DNA of 50,946 bases, from positions 1 to 50,946 of the IMG/VR virus record IMGVR_UViG_3300008954_000074; one strand, written 5' to 3'. The notes under the pieces were generated by a model, which was not told the origin of the DNA, searched no databases, and saw only the letters and a list, made by a program, of their open reading frames with translations. This document shows, piece by piece, positions 14,686-22,166 of this stretch (positions are counted from its first letter, which is position 1; every line of letters starts with the position of its first letter). The DNA comes from a virus. A program made the translations under genes and the position numbers.

Positions 14686-14760
14686 TGGCTGGAGAGGAGG
14701 GGCTCGAACCCACAACCACAAAGTTAACAGCTTCGCACTCTTCCATTGAGTTACTCTCCA
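14686..14760 (-). tRNA. tRNA-Asn (GUU)
   Basis: The loop CTGTTAA gives GUU. The acceptor stem starts U1-A72 with discriminator G, as in bacterial tRNA-Asn, and CCA is encoded. Its 5' end overlaps the last ten bases of the homing endonuclease gene. Confidence 0.92.
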
Positions 14761-15455
14761 ATAAATTCGTTACTTAATTTTATCCACTTCTTTGTGTTTT
14801 TATAAAAATCTTTCCAAGGTATTCTTAGAACTTCCCATCCATTTTCTTTTAAACATTCATCTTTCCTTTTGTCTCTCTCTTTTACTTCATCGAACCGCTG
14901 ATGTTGAGCGCCGTCAATTTCTATGCATTTTTTAATCTCTGGCCACGCAAAATCGCAAGAATAAATAGATACTGGATATTCCATCTTAAACTTTTTGTTA
15001 TCAAACTCATTCTCGATAACTTGTTTAAAGAATTTTTCTGGCCAGCTTGGTTCATTATTCCATCTAGATCTTCCTATGTTCCAGGCCCTGCCTTCTGCAT
15101 GAGCAGATTTCATTCCATTTGATATTTTCTCTTTATGTAACTCAGATAGCGGAATGCTTTTTACAATTATTTCACCAGAAGCAATTTTCTTTTTATACGT
15201 TTCTCCGGCCTTCTTGAGGCTTGGGTGCATTTCTTTTGTTAGTCCTTTATTCCAGGCTGTTCTTGTTCCGTTTGCATAGCCCTGATTGTTGATTGAGTTT
15301 TTGTTAAATTCCTGACCTTGAGCAGAATGATTACGCCAAATATGTGTACTGATTCCGCGTTTTACATACGATTTTTCACAATACGGACAATCATATAGAC
15401 CGTCTTTGTTTTTCCATTCTTCTTTTATTCTTAGTTGACTTTTTTCACTTATCAT
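14751..15455 (-). CDS. Vsr-like homing endonuclease inside the tRNA cluster
   Basis: About 234 residues. The N-terminus has a C2H2 finger (YDCPYCEKSY...THIWRNH). The middle has NUMOD3-like repeats (NKGLTKEMHPSLKKAGETY). The C-terminus has a Vsr/EDxHD-type nuclease core: YSCDFAWPEIKKCIEIDG, AQHQRF and ENGWEVLRIPWKDF. These free-standing enzymes cut a neighbouring site and spread by repair. Its stop codon lies inside the tRNA-Asn gene, so the tRNA end may be the insertion target. Class B element upstream at 15474. Confidence 0.85.
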   Translation of the reverse strand: MISEKSQLRIKEEWKNKDGLYDCPYCEKSYVKRGISTHIWRNHSAQGQEFNKNSINNQGYANGTRTAWNKGLTKEMHPSLKKAGETYKKKIASGEIIVKSIPLSELHKEKISNGMKSAHAEGRAWNIGRSRWNNEPSWPEKFFKQVIENEFDNKKFKMEYPVSIYSCDFAWPEIKKCIEIDGAQHQRFDEVKERDKRKDECLKENGWEVLRIPWKDFYKNTKKWIKLSNEFIGE

Positions 15456-15473
15456 AATCACCTACCTCTAATA

Positions 15474-15481
15474 ATAAATAT
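15474..15481 (-). promoter_or_regulatory. Class B promoter candidate
   Basis: ATATTTAT on the minus strand, 18 bases before the homing endonuclease ATG, followed by gaggtag as a ribosome site. Confidence 0.45.
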
Positions 15482-15519
15482 CGTTTGGTAGAGCAATTAA
15501 CCCTATATATTTTAACTTC

Positions 15520-15595
15520 TGGAGCGGCCAGTGGGGCATGATCCCACAACATCCAGTTTGGAAAACTGGTACTCTACCAATTGAGTTATGGCCGC
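15520..15595 (-). tRNA. tRNA-Gly (UCC), unusual T loop
   Basis: The loop TTTCCAA gives UCC. The acceptor GCGGCCA/TGGCCGC and T stem GTGGG/CCCAC are perfect, but the T loop reads ATCATGC instead of the usual TTCRANY. CCA is encoded. Confidence 0.85.
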
Positions 15596-15605
15596 CTATT
15601 CCTTT

Positions 15606-15935
15606 CTACTTATTATACTTCTCAGCCAAGCCTTCGTTTAAAAGCCACTGATTTATATTCTCATCTTTTATAAACACCTCGCCGAGCCAACGACCATACT
15701 TTCCCTTGCGGTCTTTGGTCGTCTTGATGATGACATTTTCTCCCATGATCCTCTCGCGAAGCCGGTCCCTTGATATCAGACCCTGCTCACGGGATTTTCC
15801 CCTGACTTCGGGTGTGTTGATCCCAAGCAATCGAATCTTTTGTTTTCTCAGAACGATACCAAAACCTAAATCGAAGTCAACCGTGATCGTGTCTCCATCA
15901 TAGACCTTTGTAACTTTTGCACTATATTCATACAT
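15606..15935 (-). CDS. Staphylococcal-nuclease-like (SNase) endonuclease
   Basis: About 109 residues with the SNase order: VYDGDTITVDFDLG (calcium ligands), KIRLLGINTPEVRG (catalytic Arg and Glu), then KGKYGRWLGEV and NEGLAEKY. It is a calcium-dependent sugar-nonspecific nuclease by family. No signal peptide is visible, so it may act in the cytoplasm, perhaps on host DNA. The start is uncertain between a GTG at 15944 and the ATG at 15935. Confidence 0.88.
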   Translation of the reverse strand: MYEYSAKVTKVYDGDTITVDFDLGFGIVLRKQKIRLLGINTPEVRGKSREQGLISRDRLRERIMGENVIIKTTKDRKGKYGRWLGEVFIKDENINQWLLNEGLAEKYNK

Positions 15936-15956
15936 GATATTCACACAATCAATTTT

Positions 15957-16032
15957 TGGTGCCGGTTGGAGGAATCGAGCCCCCGGCCTTCTGGTTACAA
16001 ATCAGATGCTCTTCCAACTGAGCTAAACCGGC
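15957..16032 (-). tRNA. tRNA-Thr (UGU)
   Basis: The loop TTTGTAA gives UGU. Acceptor GCCGGTT/AACCGGC is perfect; one A-C mismatch closes the anticodon stem. CCA is encoded. It lies six bases from the candidate structured RNA. Confidence 0.9.
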
Positions 16033-16037
16033 AAAAT

Positions 16038-16188
16038 GACCCCTGGGTTCTACTTGGTTTTTAAGCTGGTTAAGTAGTAACCCAGCATTTAACTAATAGT
16101 GTTTCGATCCCCGCCAGGATCAGGAAGCATGATAGGATGGCGGTCCCACCAAAACTCCCTTGGAGGCGTAATATGAATGCCAGGGGTC
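16038..16188 (-). ncRNA. Candidate 151-nt structured RNA
   Basis: GACCCCTGG at one end and CCAGGGGTC at the other form a perfect 9-bp closing helix. Inside on the minus strand are further hairpins: GATCC/GGATC with a 6-nt loop, GGTGG/CCGCC, and CTGGGTTA/TAACCAG with a one-base bulge. No protein frame fits. A class B promoter element (ATATTTAT) ends five bases before the first G, the right distance for transcription to begin at the helix. It lies between tRNA-Thr and the methyltransferase gene and is not a tRNA or any RNA family I recognise. Confidence 0.55.
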
Positions 16189-16192
16189 CAAC

Positions 16193-16200
16193 ATAAATAT
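16193..16200 (-). promoter_or_regulatory. Class B promoter candidate for the structured RNA
   Basis: ATATTTAT then GTTG then the first base of the closing helix. The spacing puts the transcription start at or within two bases of the helix. Confidence 0.5.
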
Positions 16201-16233
16201 TACTCAATATGCATAAATTATATTATGCTGCCA

Positions 16234-16851
16234 TTATTTGTTTAAATCTTTTTTAGGACCCCACGTGCCCGTTTGATTTCCTTCTGCAACCCACCCGGGC
16301 CGGGAGGTTCGTGAATAGAGCTCAAGATAGGGACCAGCACTTCTCTTCTCAACATACTCATAGAATGCATCAGGCTTACGAGAATGCTCGCGACGTGGTT
16401 CAATGATGTAATCTCGAGATGAGCATAATCCTTTCCCGTTAACAACATTCTCAGGATCCTCAGTGCCACTGTAGCGTGTGTTTTTACCCATGCCTTTTCG
16501 ATACCTGACACCGAAGATGCACATCTCAGTATGCCTCATGCCATATGGCGTGGGACTTCCTGCGCCGTTCTTGACCCACGGAATCAAGGTTACCGGGGTG
16601 AAGCCAAGCTTCTTGCAAAGCTCCATTCCCGGAATGATACCCTGATCTTTTCCCGCTGTGAATGAGTTGATCGTCCACAGGTAAAGGTGTGCCTCGGGTG
16701 CAACTTCATGTTTGTCAAACCAACCTTCAAGCGTTGCCAGAACTTGATGACGATTCTGAACGTCGTAATGTGTTGATGGTGCCAGTGTCTTGTGTCCTAC
16801 TCCACCTGTTGTCTTCTTCCAGGGCGGATCAATTAGAACTGTCTTGAACAT
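16234..16851 (-). CDS. MT-A70 family adenine N6-methyltransferase
   Basis: 205 residues. DPPW at residues 8-11 is the catalytic motif of the MT-A70 family. PYGMRHTEMCIFGVRY and a C-terminal RPGWVAEGNQ complete the SAM-dependent fold. In phages such enzymes methylate adenine in DNA, often to resist host restriction; an RNA substrate cannot be excluded. Its start codon overlaps the stop of the upstream gene (TAATG). Confidence 0.88.
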   Translation of the reverse strand: MFKTVLIDPPWKKTTGGVGHKTLAPSTHYDVQNRHQVLATLEGWFDKHEVAPEAHLYLWTINSFTAGKDQGIIPGMELCKKLGFTPVTLIPWVKNGAGSPTPYGMRHTEMCIFGVRYRKGMGKNTRYSGTEDPENVVNGKGLCSSRDYIIEPRREHSRKPDAFYEYVEKRSAGPYLELYSRTSRPGWVAEGNQTGTWGPKKDLNK

Positions 16852-17129
16852 TAAGGTCCTTTGCTTTTTCTATCTGGATCAACGTCACCGTAATAATACT
16901 CAACGTTCTTAAGGTGTTTAAGTGCGAAAGCAATATTTGTAATCACGTTTCTATTGCTTCTACTTACGGACCCAACGGGCAAGTTGTTATAAAAGATGGG
17001 TGATGACATGAACTCGGGTGGATAATCCATCGGAGATTCTACGCCCTCGATATCATTCAACCTCAGACGCTCTTCATCTGATATGATCACGTATCTTGAG
17101 CGCTTTAGTCTTTCTTTGTCAACTGTCAT
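16851..17129 (-). CDS. Hypothetical protein, 92 aa
   Basis: A basic N-terminus (MTVDKERLKRSRYVIISDEE) and an unremarkable C-terminus. It is coupled to the methyltransferase by TAATG, so it could be an accessory. No family recognised. Confidence 0.6.
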   Translation of the reverse strand: MTVDKERLKRSRYVIISDEERLRLNDIEGVESPMDYPPEFMSSPIFYNNLPVGSVSRSNRNVITNIAFALKHLKNVEYYYGDVDPDRKSKGP

Positions 17130-17137
17130 CTTTAATC

Positions 17138-17569
17138 CTAATCGATGCTTACTAGCTCAATCTCAAAGTTCAGTGACTTGCCAGCGAGAGGATGATTGAA
17201 ATTAATTGTTACAAACTCATCATTTACTTCGTTGATAATTCCAACGACTGATTCACCTGAGTCATTTTGTCCTTGAACCATTGCATCAACTTCGAACTCA
17301 TAGTTCTCAGGGAAGCTAGCCTTTGGAACATCAGCAACTGCCTCAGGATTTGACTCACCATATGCTTGCTCAGCGCTAATTGTGATGCTCTTGGTCTCGC
17401 CAACTTCCATTCCTGGCAATGCTGCATCGAAACCCGGGATCATTTGTCCGGCGCCGACCTCGAATGTTAGTGTCTCTCCGCGGTCGTGTGAACTATCAAT
17501 CTCTGATCCGTCGTCAAGAGTGCCTCGATAGTGGACGTTGACTGTGTTTCCTGTCTCTACTGTGCTCAT
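17138..17569 (-). CDS. SlyD-like FKBP peptidyl-prolyl isomerase
   Basis: 143 residues. VNVHYRGTLDDGSEIDSSHD, then PLTFEVG-type TLTFEVGAGQMIPGFD and LPGMEVGE, with GESNPEAV leading into an inserted chaperone flap and NHPLAGKSLNFEIEL returning to the FKBP half. This is the complete SlyD-type layout without the metal-binding tail. It would speed proline isomerisation and hold unfolded chains in the cytoplasm. Ribosome site aaggagaat. Uncommon in phages. Confidence 0.92.
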   Translation of the reverse strand: MSTVETGNTVNVHYRGTLDDGSEIDSSHDRGETLTFEVGAGQMIPGFDAALPGMEVGETKSITISAEQAYGESNPEAVADVPKASFPENYEFEVDAMVQGQNDSGESVVGIINEVNDEFVTINFNHPLAGKSLNFEIELVSID

Positions 17570-17640
17570 CTAATTCTCCTTCTTTGTGTTGTAGATGATT
17601 TGAACTTCTCTATTCTATACCGTTCCCGGTAAATGTATCA

Positions 17641-17717
17641 TGGTTGGCCCAGGAGGATTCGAACCTCCCACCTCTCGCTTATCAGGCGAAAGCTCTAACC
17701 AGCTGAGCTATGAGCCA
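17641..17717 (-). tRNA. tRNA-Ile (GAU)
   Basis: The loop CTGATAA gives GAU. Acceptor TGGCTCA/TGGGCCA pairs fully with one wobble, the T loop is TTCGAAT, and CCA is encoded. Confidence 0.92.
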
Positions 17718-17724
17718 ATTTATT

Positions 17725-18096
17725 CTATGATACCTTTCGCCAAATAAGAGTTCCTGACTTGGTTGAGCTTTCTACATCTAGCTCAAAGTCTCCCAAATAC
17801 GAATAAGATCCATTGATTTTTCCGAATGCCTTGCGGAAATGTCTCCGACTGACTGGGATATCGCTGTTTTGCTTTTGATTTAGAACAGCAAGCAATCTCT
17901 GCTTATTGTCTGTCGTTAGACCGGTCTCTTGAATTACATTTCCTCTATATGTATTTTTCCACCCAGGGCTTGGATTGCTAATCTTAGGAAACCAGAATGC
18001 CTCTCCTGATTTTTTGTGCTTTAGGACTGACATTTGTGCTCCGGCATGATCACTACCATACGCGTTCATTACTGCTGCCATTGTTTTGTAACTCAT
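17725..18096 (-). CDS. Hypothetical protein, 123 aa
   Basis: A mixed alpha/beta protein beginning MSYKTMAAVMNAYGSDHAGA with a basic second half (PVSRRHFRKAFGKING). Its start abuts the stop of the short coiled-coil gene. No family recognised. Confidence 0.65.
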   Translation of the reverse strand: MSYKTMAAVMNAYGSDHAGAQMSVLKHKKSGEAFWFPKISNPSPGWKNTYRGNVIQETGLTTDNKQRLLAVLNQKQNSDIPVSRRHFRKAFGKINGSYSYLGDFELDVESSTKSGTLIWRKVS

Positions 18097-18240
18097 TTAT
18101 TCTACTCCTGTTTGATGTTTACTATATAATTGTGCTGAAAGTGATTTGTTTAATGCTAGCAGCTTCTTGTTTTCAGCCGCAAGCTTTTCGTTTATACTTG
18201 CAAGACGATTGATTTCTTTTAATAAGCCTGCTGTTGACAT
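18097..18240 (-). CDS. Leucine-zipper-like peptide, 47 aa
   Basis: Starts at 18240 after an aaaggagaaa ribosome site; the longer frame runs through a tRNA. Residues 5-38 are a continuous coiled coil (LLKEINRLASINEKLAAENK). Likely dimerises. Confidence 0.65.
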   Translation of the reverse strand: MSTAGLLKEINRLASINEKLAAENKKLLALNKSLSAQLYSKHQTGVE

Positions 18241-18260
18241 CTTATTTCTCCTTTTTCTTT

Positions 18261-18335
18261 TGGTGACCCTGCGGGGAATCGAACCCCGCTTACCAGGATG
18301 AAAACCTGATGTCCTAACCGATAGACGACAGGGCC
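18261..18335 (-). tRNA. tRNA-Glu (UUC)
   Basis: The loop TTTTCAT gives UUC. Acceptor GGCCCTG/CAGGGTC pairs with one wobble, T loop TTCGATT, CCA encoded. Confidence 0.92.
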
Positions 18336-18383
18336 ATAGTGATCCGTTGAGGTGGATCAATCCTATGCTAGAATCGCACTCTA

Positions 18384-18459
18384 TGGTAGGTGTGGTGAGA
18401 CTCGAACTCACGATCAACTCATTAAAAGTGAGATGCTTTGGCCGCTAAGCTACACACCC
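18384..18459 (-). tRNA. tRNA-Lys (UUU)
   Basis: The loop CTTTTAA gives UUU. Acceptor GGGTGTG/CACACCT starts with a G-U pair; T loop TTCGAGT; CCA encoded. It is the first RNA gene after the class A promoter at 18571. Confidence 0.9.
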
Positions 18460-18570
18460 ACAATTAGCAGCGTGAAAATACCCATAACGAGCGCGATTCA
18501 TCTTGTATTCATATATCAAATAACATCCAAGCCATTTCCTCAGGGAGGTTATGATCTTTATTACGTAGAC

Positions 18571-18601
18571 ATTATAACTTAGCTGATTTGGATTTACACA
18601 T
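18571..18601 (-). promoter_or_regulatory. Class A promoter for tRNA-Lys/tRNA-Glu and downstream genes
   Basis: ATGTGT, a 19-base spacer and TATAAT on the minus strand, directly after the stop of the 40-aa gene. The roughly 110 bases between it and tRNA-Lys hold no convincing frame. Confidence 0.6.
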
Positions 18602-18602
18602 T

Positions 18603-18725
18603 TTAATTACCTGTAGTCTTGAAAACAATGTATGCAATTATCAAGCAGTTACCGACAACAAGACCGATAGTTTCCCAGGGCCTGATCTCGTTTATTGTCT
18701 TGTGCGGCTTTGGTTCTTCAAACAT
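18603..18725 (-). CDS. Single-pass membrane peptide, 40 aa
   Basis: ATG at 18725 inside the end of the previous gene. A polar N-terminus (MFEEPKPHKTINEIRPWET) is followed by one membrane helix (IGLVVGNCLIIAYIVF). Could be a holin-like or regulatory membrane peptide. Confidence 0.6.
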   Translation of the reverse strand: MFEEPKPHKTINEIRPWETIGLVVGNCLIIAYIVFKTTGN

Positions 18726-18879
18726 CTTCCTCCTCCGCAATGCACATGTAATATTCTTCTAGCACCTCACCGACTCTGTCCAACCACCGCGTCACCTCAG
18801 CGTCCATGATTGTGCCTGAGGTTGGTATTTCATCCCGGAGACGATTGAGGTGTGCCACGATTACTTCTTTGCTATCCAT
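18718..18879 (-). CDS. Hypothetical protein, 53 aa
   Basis: Opens MDSKEVIVAHLNRLRDEIP and ends in an acidic run (IAEEEDV). Its last bases, gcggaggagg, provide the ribosome site of the 40-aa gene. Confidence 0.6.
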   Translation of the reverse strand: MDSKEVIVAHLNRLRDEIPTSGTIMDAEVTRWLDRVGEVLEEYYMCIAEEEDV

Positions 18880-18881
18880 GG

Positions 18882-19376
18882 TTAGACGCTCGCGGCGAAT
18901 GATAGAGAACTCCGGATTGCTGAGCTGAGGCTGTTGATATACTTCGTTGGGAACACGTAATATGCACCGTTCAGGTCTGTCTTGCGAACATACTTATTCC
19001 ATGTTGATGATCTTATGTATGTAACATTTTCAGCTCTCGGATATCCCAGAGCATACCATCGACATAGGCCATTAAAGTTTTCAGACTTGGACGTGGTAAA
19101 CCTAGTTTTCCCTGGCGGCGGGTTCATTGAACAACATTCAATAAATACCGGGGCTCCTGTCTTTGGAGATACAACCATAATATCGCCCATCATCTTTGCA
19201 GTGGCATTCAAGCCGACCTGATTGATATCTGGGAATTGACGCTCGAGCCAGTCAGACACCAGCACAGGGTGAAGGCCTGCTTTCTCAAGATCTCTCATGA
19301 CTCGCCGTTCGAATACAAATCCCATATTGGTATTTTCTGAGTTTGGATTGAAGATTGATGCAGGTATTATGTTCAT
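18882..19376 (-). CDS. Possible PD-(D/E)XK nuclease-fold protein, 164 aa
   Basis: MGFVFERRVMRDLEKAG, then GDIMVVSPKTGAPVFIECCS, then a later helical region follow the E...D...ExK order of restriction-like nucleases, but the expected Lys is Cys (ECC). This makes activity doubtful. Its ATG overlaps the stop of the 33-aa gene. Tentative. Confidence 0.4.
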   Translation of the reverse strand: MNIIPASIFNPNSENTNMGFVFERRVMRDLEKAGLHPVLVSDWLERQFPDINQVGLNATAKMMGDIMVVSPKTGAPVFIECCSMNPPPGKTRFTTSKSENFNGLCRWYALGYPRAENVTYIRSSTWNKYVRKTDLNGAYYVFPTKYINSLSSAIRSSLSFAASV

Positions 19377-19477
19377 TATGGGCCTCCCACTATGCTTAGG
19401 ATAGTCACTAATAGACCTCCGATAGCAAGGATGATATCGATTGTTGTTTCAAGATTTTCAAACATAAGGTTTGACAT
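19376..19477 (-). CDS. Tiny membrane peptide, 33 aa
   Basis: TAATG junctions at both ends couple it to its neighbours. After LENLE-like polar residues the chain is one membrane helix (IDIILAIGGLLVTILSIVGG). Confidence 0.6.
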   Translation of the reverse strand: MSNLMFENLETTIDIILAIGGLLVTILSIVGGP

Positions 19478-19686
19478 TACTCACCTGTGATTGAGCATGC
19501 TGCCTCTTGATCTTCAGTAATCTCATTGCCTGTCTGCTCGAGTGCTGATAGCATTGCTTCAATTGCATCGATAGCCTTTTGATCGTGCTCATTTGCTGGG
19601 CAACCGCAACTATGCTTTGATGTTGCATGAAGTCGTGCTTGTTCCATATGCCACTGGGCAACCTTTAAGTGTTGATCTACGTTCAT
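19477..19686 (-). CDS. Hypothetical helical protein, 69 aa
   Basis: ATG at 19686 after an aaggagaataag ribosome site; the longer frame reads through tRNA-Leu. Contains HMEQARLHATSKHSCGCPAN with a Cys-Gly-Cys, and an acidic C-terminus. No family recognised. Confidence 0.65.
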   Translation of the reverse strand: MNVDQHLKVAQWHMEQARLHATSKHSCGCPANEHDQKAIDAIEAMLSALEQTGNEITEDQEAACSITGE

Positions 19687-19721
19687 CTTATTCTCCTTTT
19701 GCCTCTCGGCGTTTAAGTTTC

Positions 19722-19797
19722 TGGTAGGGCGAGTGGGATTCGAACCCACACTGAGTCGATTTTAAGTCGAGGTCCTCTGCCGTTGGGATACCGCCCC
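19722..19797 (-). tRNA. tRNA-Leu (UAA) with a short variable loop
   Basis: The anticodon loop CTTAAAA gives UAA. T arm GTGGG-TTCGAAT-CCCAC is perfect and CCA is encoded. The variable region is only about five bases, whereas bacterial leucine tRNAs normally have a long arm, and the top pair of the anticodon stem is C-C. Confidence 0.75.
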
Positions 19798-19807
19798 TGA
19801 TCTCATC

Positions 19808-20143
19808 TTACTTTGCTTCAAACACCCAGTAGCAATCTGACAACCCGGACTTGATTTGCTTTGCTGCCTCTCCCGAGATTATAATCTTACTGTACCTTTC
19901 TAATGAGATACAAAGTCTTTCGAACTGTTTTAGACGATTGATGATTACAGCTTCTTTTATCTCTGTAACATACTGTTTGTCATTTTTGCCTACGTCAAGC
20001 CCTTTTAAGTCGGAGCTGGCTGCGTGTGATGGATCATTTCCGCAGATATCAACGGGCGCATTTCCAGAGCTCGGACGACATCGATCGACTGCAGCATGGC
20101 TGCATCCCATTATCAGTGTCAGAGCTAGGCCGTAAAGTTTCAC
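19808..20143 (-). CDS. Predicted lipoprotein, 111 aa
   Basis: MKLYGLALTLIMGC has a lipobox ending at Cys14. The mature part has several Cys (CRPSS, DICGND, LCISLE, DCYW) that may pair in the periplasm. The start overlaps the previous stop by four bases. Confidence 0.65.
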   Translation of the reverse strand: MKLYGLALTLIMGCSHAAVDRCRPSSGNAPVDICGNDPSHAASSDLKGLDVGKNDKQYVTEIKEAVIINRLKQFERLCISLERYSKIIISGEAAKQIKSGLSDCYWVFEAK

Positions 20144-20397
20144 AGAATGTTACTCTCGATCATTCGAAGGGTTTCATTGTATGCATTCTCAGCCTGTCCA
20201 AGCTTCATAACTGCATGTTCATCTTCTGGATCACCTGAGTATGTAAAGTGGCGGCATGCATAAATGTCTCCGCCGGCGATGGCATTGCAATTGAATACAT
20301 ACTGGCCGCCCGGTCCTCGGGGGTCATCTTCATTCCACGGCTCATCATTGATTGACAATGCGAAATCACCTATTAACTTAAACTTCAACTGTCTCAC
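20140..20397 (-). CDS. Hypothetical protein, 85 aa
   Basis: Contains DEPWNEDDPRGPGGQYVFNC in the middle and an alpha-helical C-terminus. It lies between the ligase and the lipoprotein. No family recognised. Confidence 0.6.
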   Translation of the reverse strand: MRQLKFKLIGDFALSINDEPWNEDDPRGPGGQYVFNCNAIAGGDIYACRHFTYSGDPEDEHAVMKLGQAENAYNETLRMIESNIL

Positions 20398-20407
20398 TTG
20401 TTACTTC

Positions 20408-21697
20408 CTAGCATGTTCTCTTGTCTCCGTGAATTACTTTGACTACCGGGAATCTCAGGCTGAATGTGCCGTTTTGATTTTGGCTCTCTTCAAAGTATTG
20501 CACGGTAATCACTTTGTTTAAAATATGTGTTGGTCGGTGGTAAAATTCTTTGCGCTGTTCGATGGTGAATCCGCTTCCGACCCTGACCGTGTTTCCTTTG
20601 TGCTCGATCATTACTGCTGACAGCATTTCTTCTTCGACCTCTCGGCCGTCGACCACGTAGCGGAAGGGTCCGGTGGCGATATCCTTCACACGATATTCAG
20701 CGTCATGCATTGTCTTGACCTTCAGGATGTCCTTTGAGCGTTTGCCCTTATATGGAACATCGAGGCGGAGCATTAAACCTTCCCATCCAGCATCCTGTGA
20801 ATCCTGTCGCCACTCCTGGAAGTGATTGTCGCCAGTGATCTGCTCTTGATGAAGGACCGAGAGCATCTTTGCATCGTCGCCGATCACAGAACGTAGTCGG
20901 CCGAGTCGCGTAAAGAATGTGTCGCCTGAGGTTCCTTGCTGGAAGTCGAGCAGATCGATCAGGTCGAATGCTTGATACAGACCGTTTGTGATCGTGTGAT
21001 CCTTGCGCCGGATCTGCTTCATGCAGTTCTGGAAATCTTCGTCACCGTTTTCATCGATGATGCACATCTCGCCGTCAAAGACCACGTTCTTCATGTTTAG
21101 TGCTTCGATCTCTTCTTCGACCTTCCGCAAAGTTTGGAACTGCTTGCCGGAGCGTGCCCATGAGGTTGCTCGACCGTTCTCATCGACGATCACCAGACAA
21201 CGAACACCATCCAGCTTTCGTGATACCATCCACTGCTGGCGTTCGAAGTCAACCTTCTTTGCTGTCTTCTCATCGTAAGATCCTGCAAGAGCAACATCAA
21301 ACGTCGGAATCAGGTTATCGCACGCACGGTTGATCAGCTTCTCTGACGCACGGATCTTGAGGTTGCGGTCAAGGATTAGATAGACCAGCTCCTCGTTCTC
21401 CGGGTTGTCGCGGATATATGCATTGACCTGCGAGATAGCGTCGTGGCCTGTGATCTCACGTGCATTCAGATCCTCAAGCAGATCGAACAGATCGAGGTAG
21501 TCGCATGTCTCAGCACACAAATCCTTGCGTTTCCTGACATTGTCAGGCCCAACGTGGAATTGCTTGTATTTATTATATGTCCAGTAGAGAACTCGTCGAG
21601 TTGTGAAATCGACTGACTCCAGGATCGCGATCTTATCAAGGACAGATGACGTTTCCGCCATCGATGTCATAAAGTCTTGGGTTCTGAGGAAGCTCAT
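20408..21697 (-). CDS. ATP-dependent DNA ligase
   Basis: 429 residues. Motif I KLDGVR has the AMP-accepting Lys at 161; motif III VVFDGEM (205-211), motif IV EGLMLR (306-311) and motif V ILKVK (324-328) follow, then a C-terminal OB-fold (VRVGSGFTIEQRKEF). A helical N-terminal domain of about 140 residues precedes the core. It seals nicks in phage DNA during replication and repair. A class A promoter lies at 21717-21747. Confidence 0.95.
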   Translation of the reverse strand: MSFLRTQDFMTSMAETSSVLDKIAILESVDFTTRRVLYWTYNKYKQFHVGPDNVRKRKDLCAETCDYLDLFDLLEDLNAREITGHDAISQVNAYIRDNPENEELVYLILDRNLKIRASEKLINRACDNLIPTFDVALAGSYDEKTAKKVDFERQQWMVSRKLDGVRCLVIVDENGRATSWARSGKQFQTLRKVEEEIEALNMKNVVFDGEMCIIDENGDEDFQNCMKQIRRKDHTITNGLYQAFDLIDLLDFQQGTSGDTFFTRLGRLRSVIGDDAKMLSVLHQEQITGDNHFQEWRQDSQDAGWEGLMLRLDVPYKGKRSKDILKVKTMHDAEYRVKDIATGPFRYVVDGREVEEEMLSAVMIEHKGNTVRVGSGFTIEQRKEFYHRPTHILNKVITVQYFEESQNQNGTFSLRFPVVKVIHGDKRTC

Positions 21698-21716
21698 TAT
21701 ATCTCCGTGTGATTGT

Positions 21717-21747
21717 ATTATAACACAGGGATGCGAAGTTTACACAA
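21717..21747 (-). promoter_or_regulatory. Class A promoter for the ligase unit
   Basis: TTGTGTAAAC with 19 bases between TTGTGT and TATAAT, immediately after the stop codon of the SspB-like gene. Confidence 0.75.
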
Positions 21748-22158
21748 TTACTTCAGCTGGGTTAATGTGCCTTTGTGACCCAGGCCGGTGATCGGGAATT
21801 CCTTTTCAATGATCTTGAGACCTGGACCTGCGCTCTGGTCTCTGGGATCCTTCAGCTTCTTCTTTGTAGGCTCGGGCGGAGTTTGCGCCGAGTTCATTGA
21901 GATGATGCTCTTGATTGACTTGATCGGGAATGTGCACCTGAATGGTGTGCCTTTGAATCTGAGTGTTGCTTTGACTGAACGTGTGTTTATCTCGATATCA
22001 ATTCCCGGATAATCCCACGCAAGGATGAAGACCGTTGGGCCCACGTTCATGAATGATACTGGGACTTTGACACCTCGATGCCCAGTGTCGATGATGACGC
22101 GGATCTTGCCAGTGTCGAGTTGCTTTTCTAGCTCAGCCTTGATTTCTTTATTAGTCAT
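21748..22158 (-). CDS. SspB-like ClpXP adaptor candidate
   Basis: 136 residues. RVIIDTGHRGVKVPVSF, then IDIEINTRSVKATLRFKGTP and CTFPIKSIKSIISM match the strand order of the SspB fold, including the conserved FxGxP turn. A disordered Pro/Lys-rich stretch follows and the C-terminus ends KGTLTQLK, where SspB has its ClpX-binding tail. SspB delivers ssrA-tagged chains to ClpXP. A phage copy could redirect host proteolysis. The match is by pattern only. Confidence 0.55.
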   Translation of the reverse strand: MTNKEIKAELEKQLDTGKIRVIIDTGHRGVKVPVSFMNVGPTVFILAWDYPGIDIEINTRSVKATLRFKGTPFRCTFPIKSIKSIISMNSAQTPPEPTKKKLKDPRDQSAGPGLKIIEKEFPITGLGHKGTLTQLK

Positions 22159-22166
22159 GCAGGTAA

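Noticed and set aside
16038-16188. tmRNA or intron-containing tRNA
   Set aside because: The closing helix is 9 bp rather than 7, there is no tRNA-like T arm in register, no CCA end and no tag-peptide frame.
18352-18582. 76-aa plus-strand frame
   Set aside because: It crosses tRNA-Lys on the other strand and the class A promoter, and has no supporting ribosome site.
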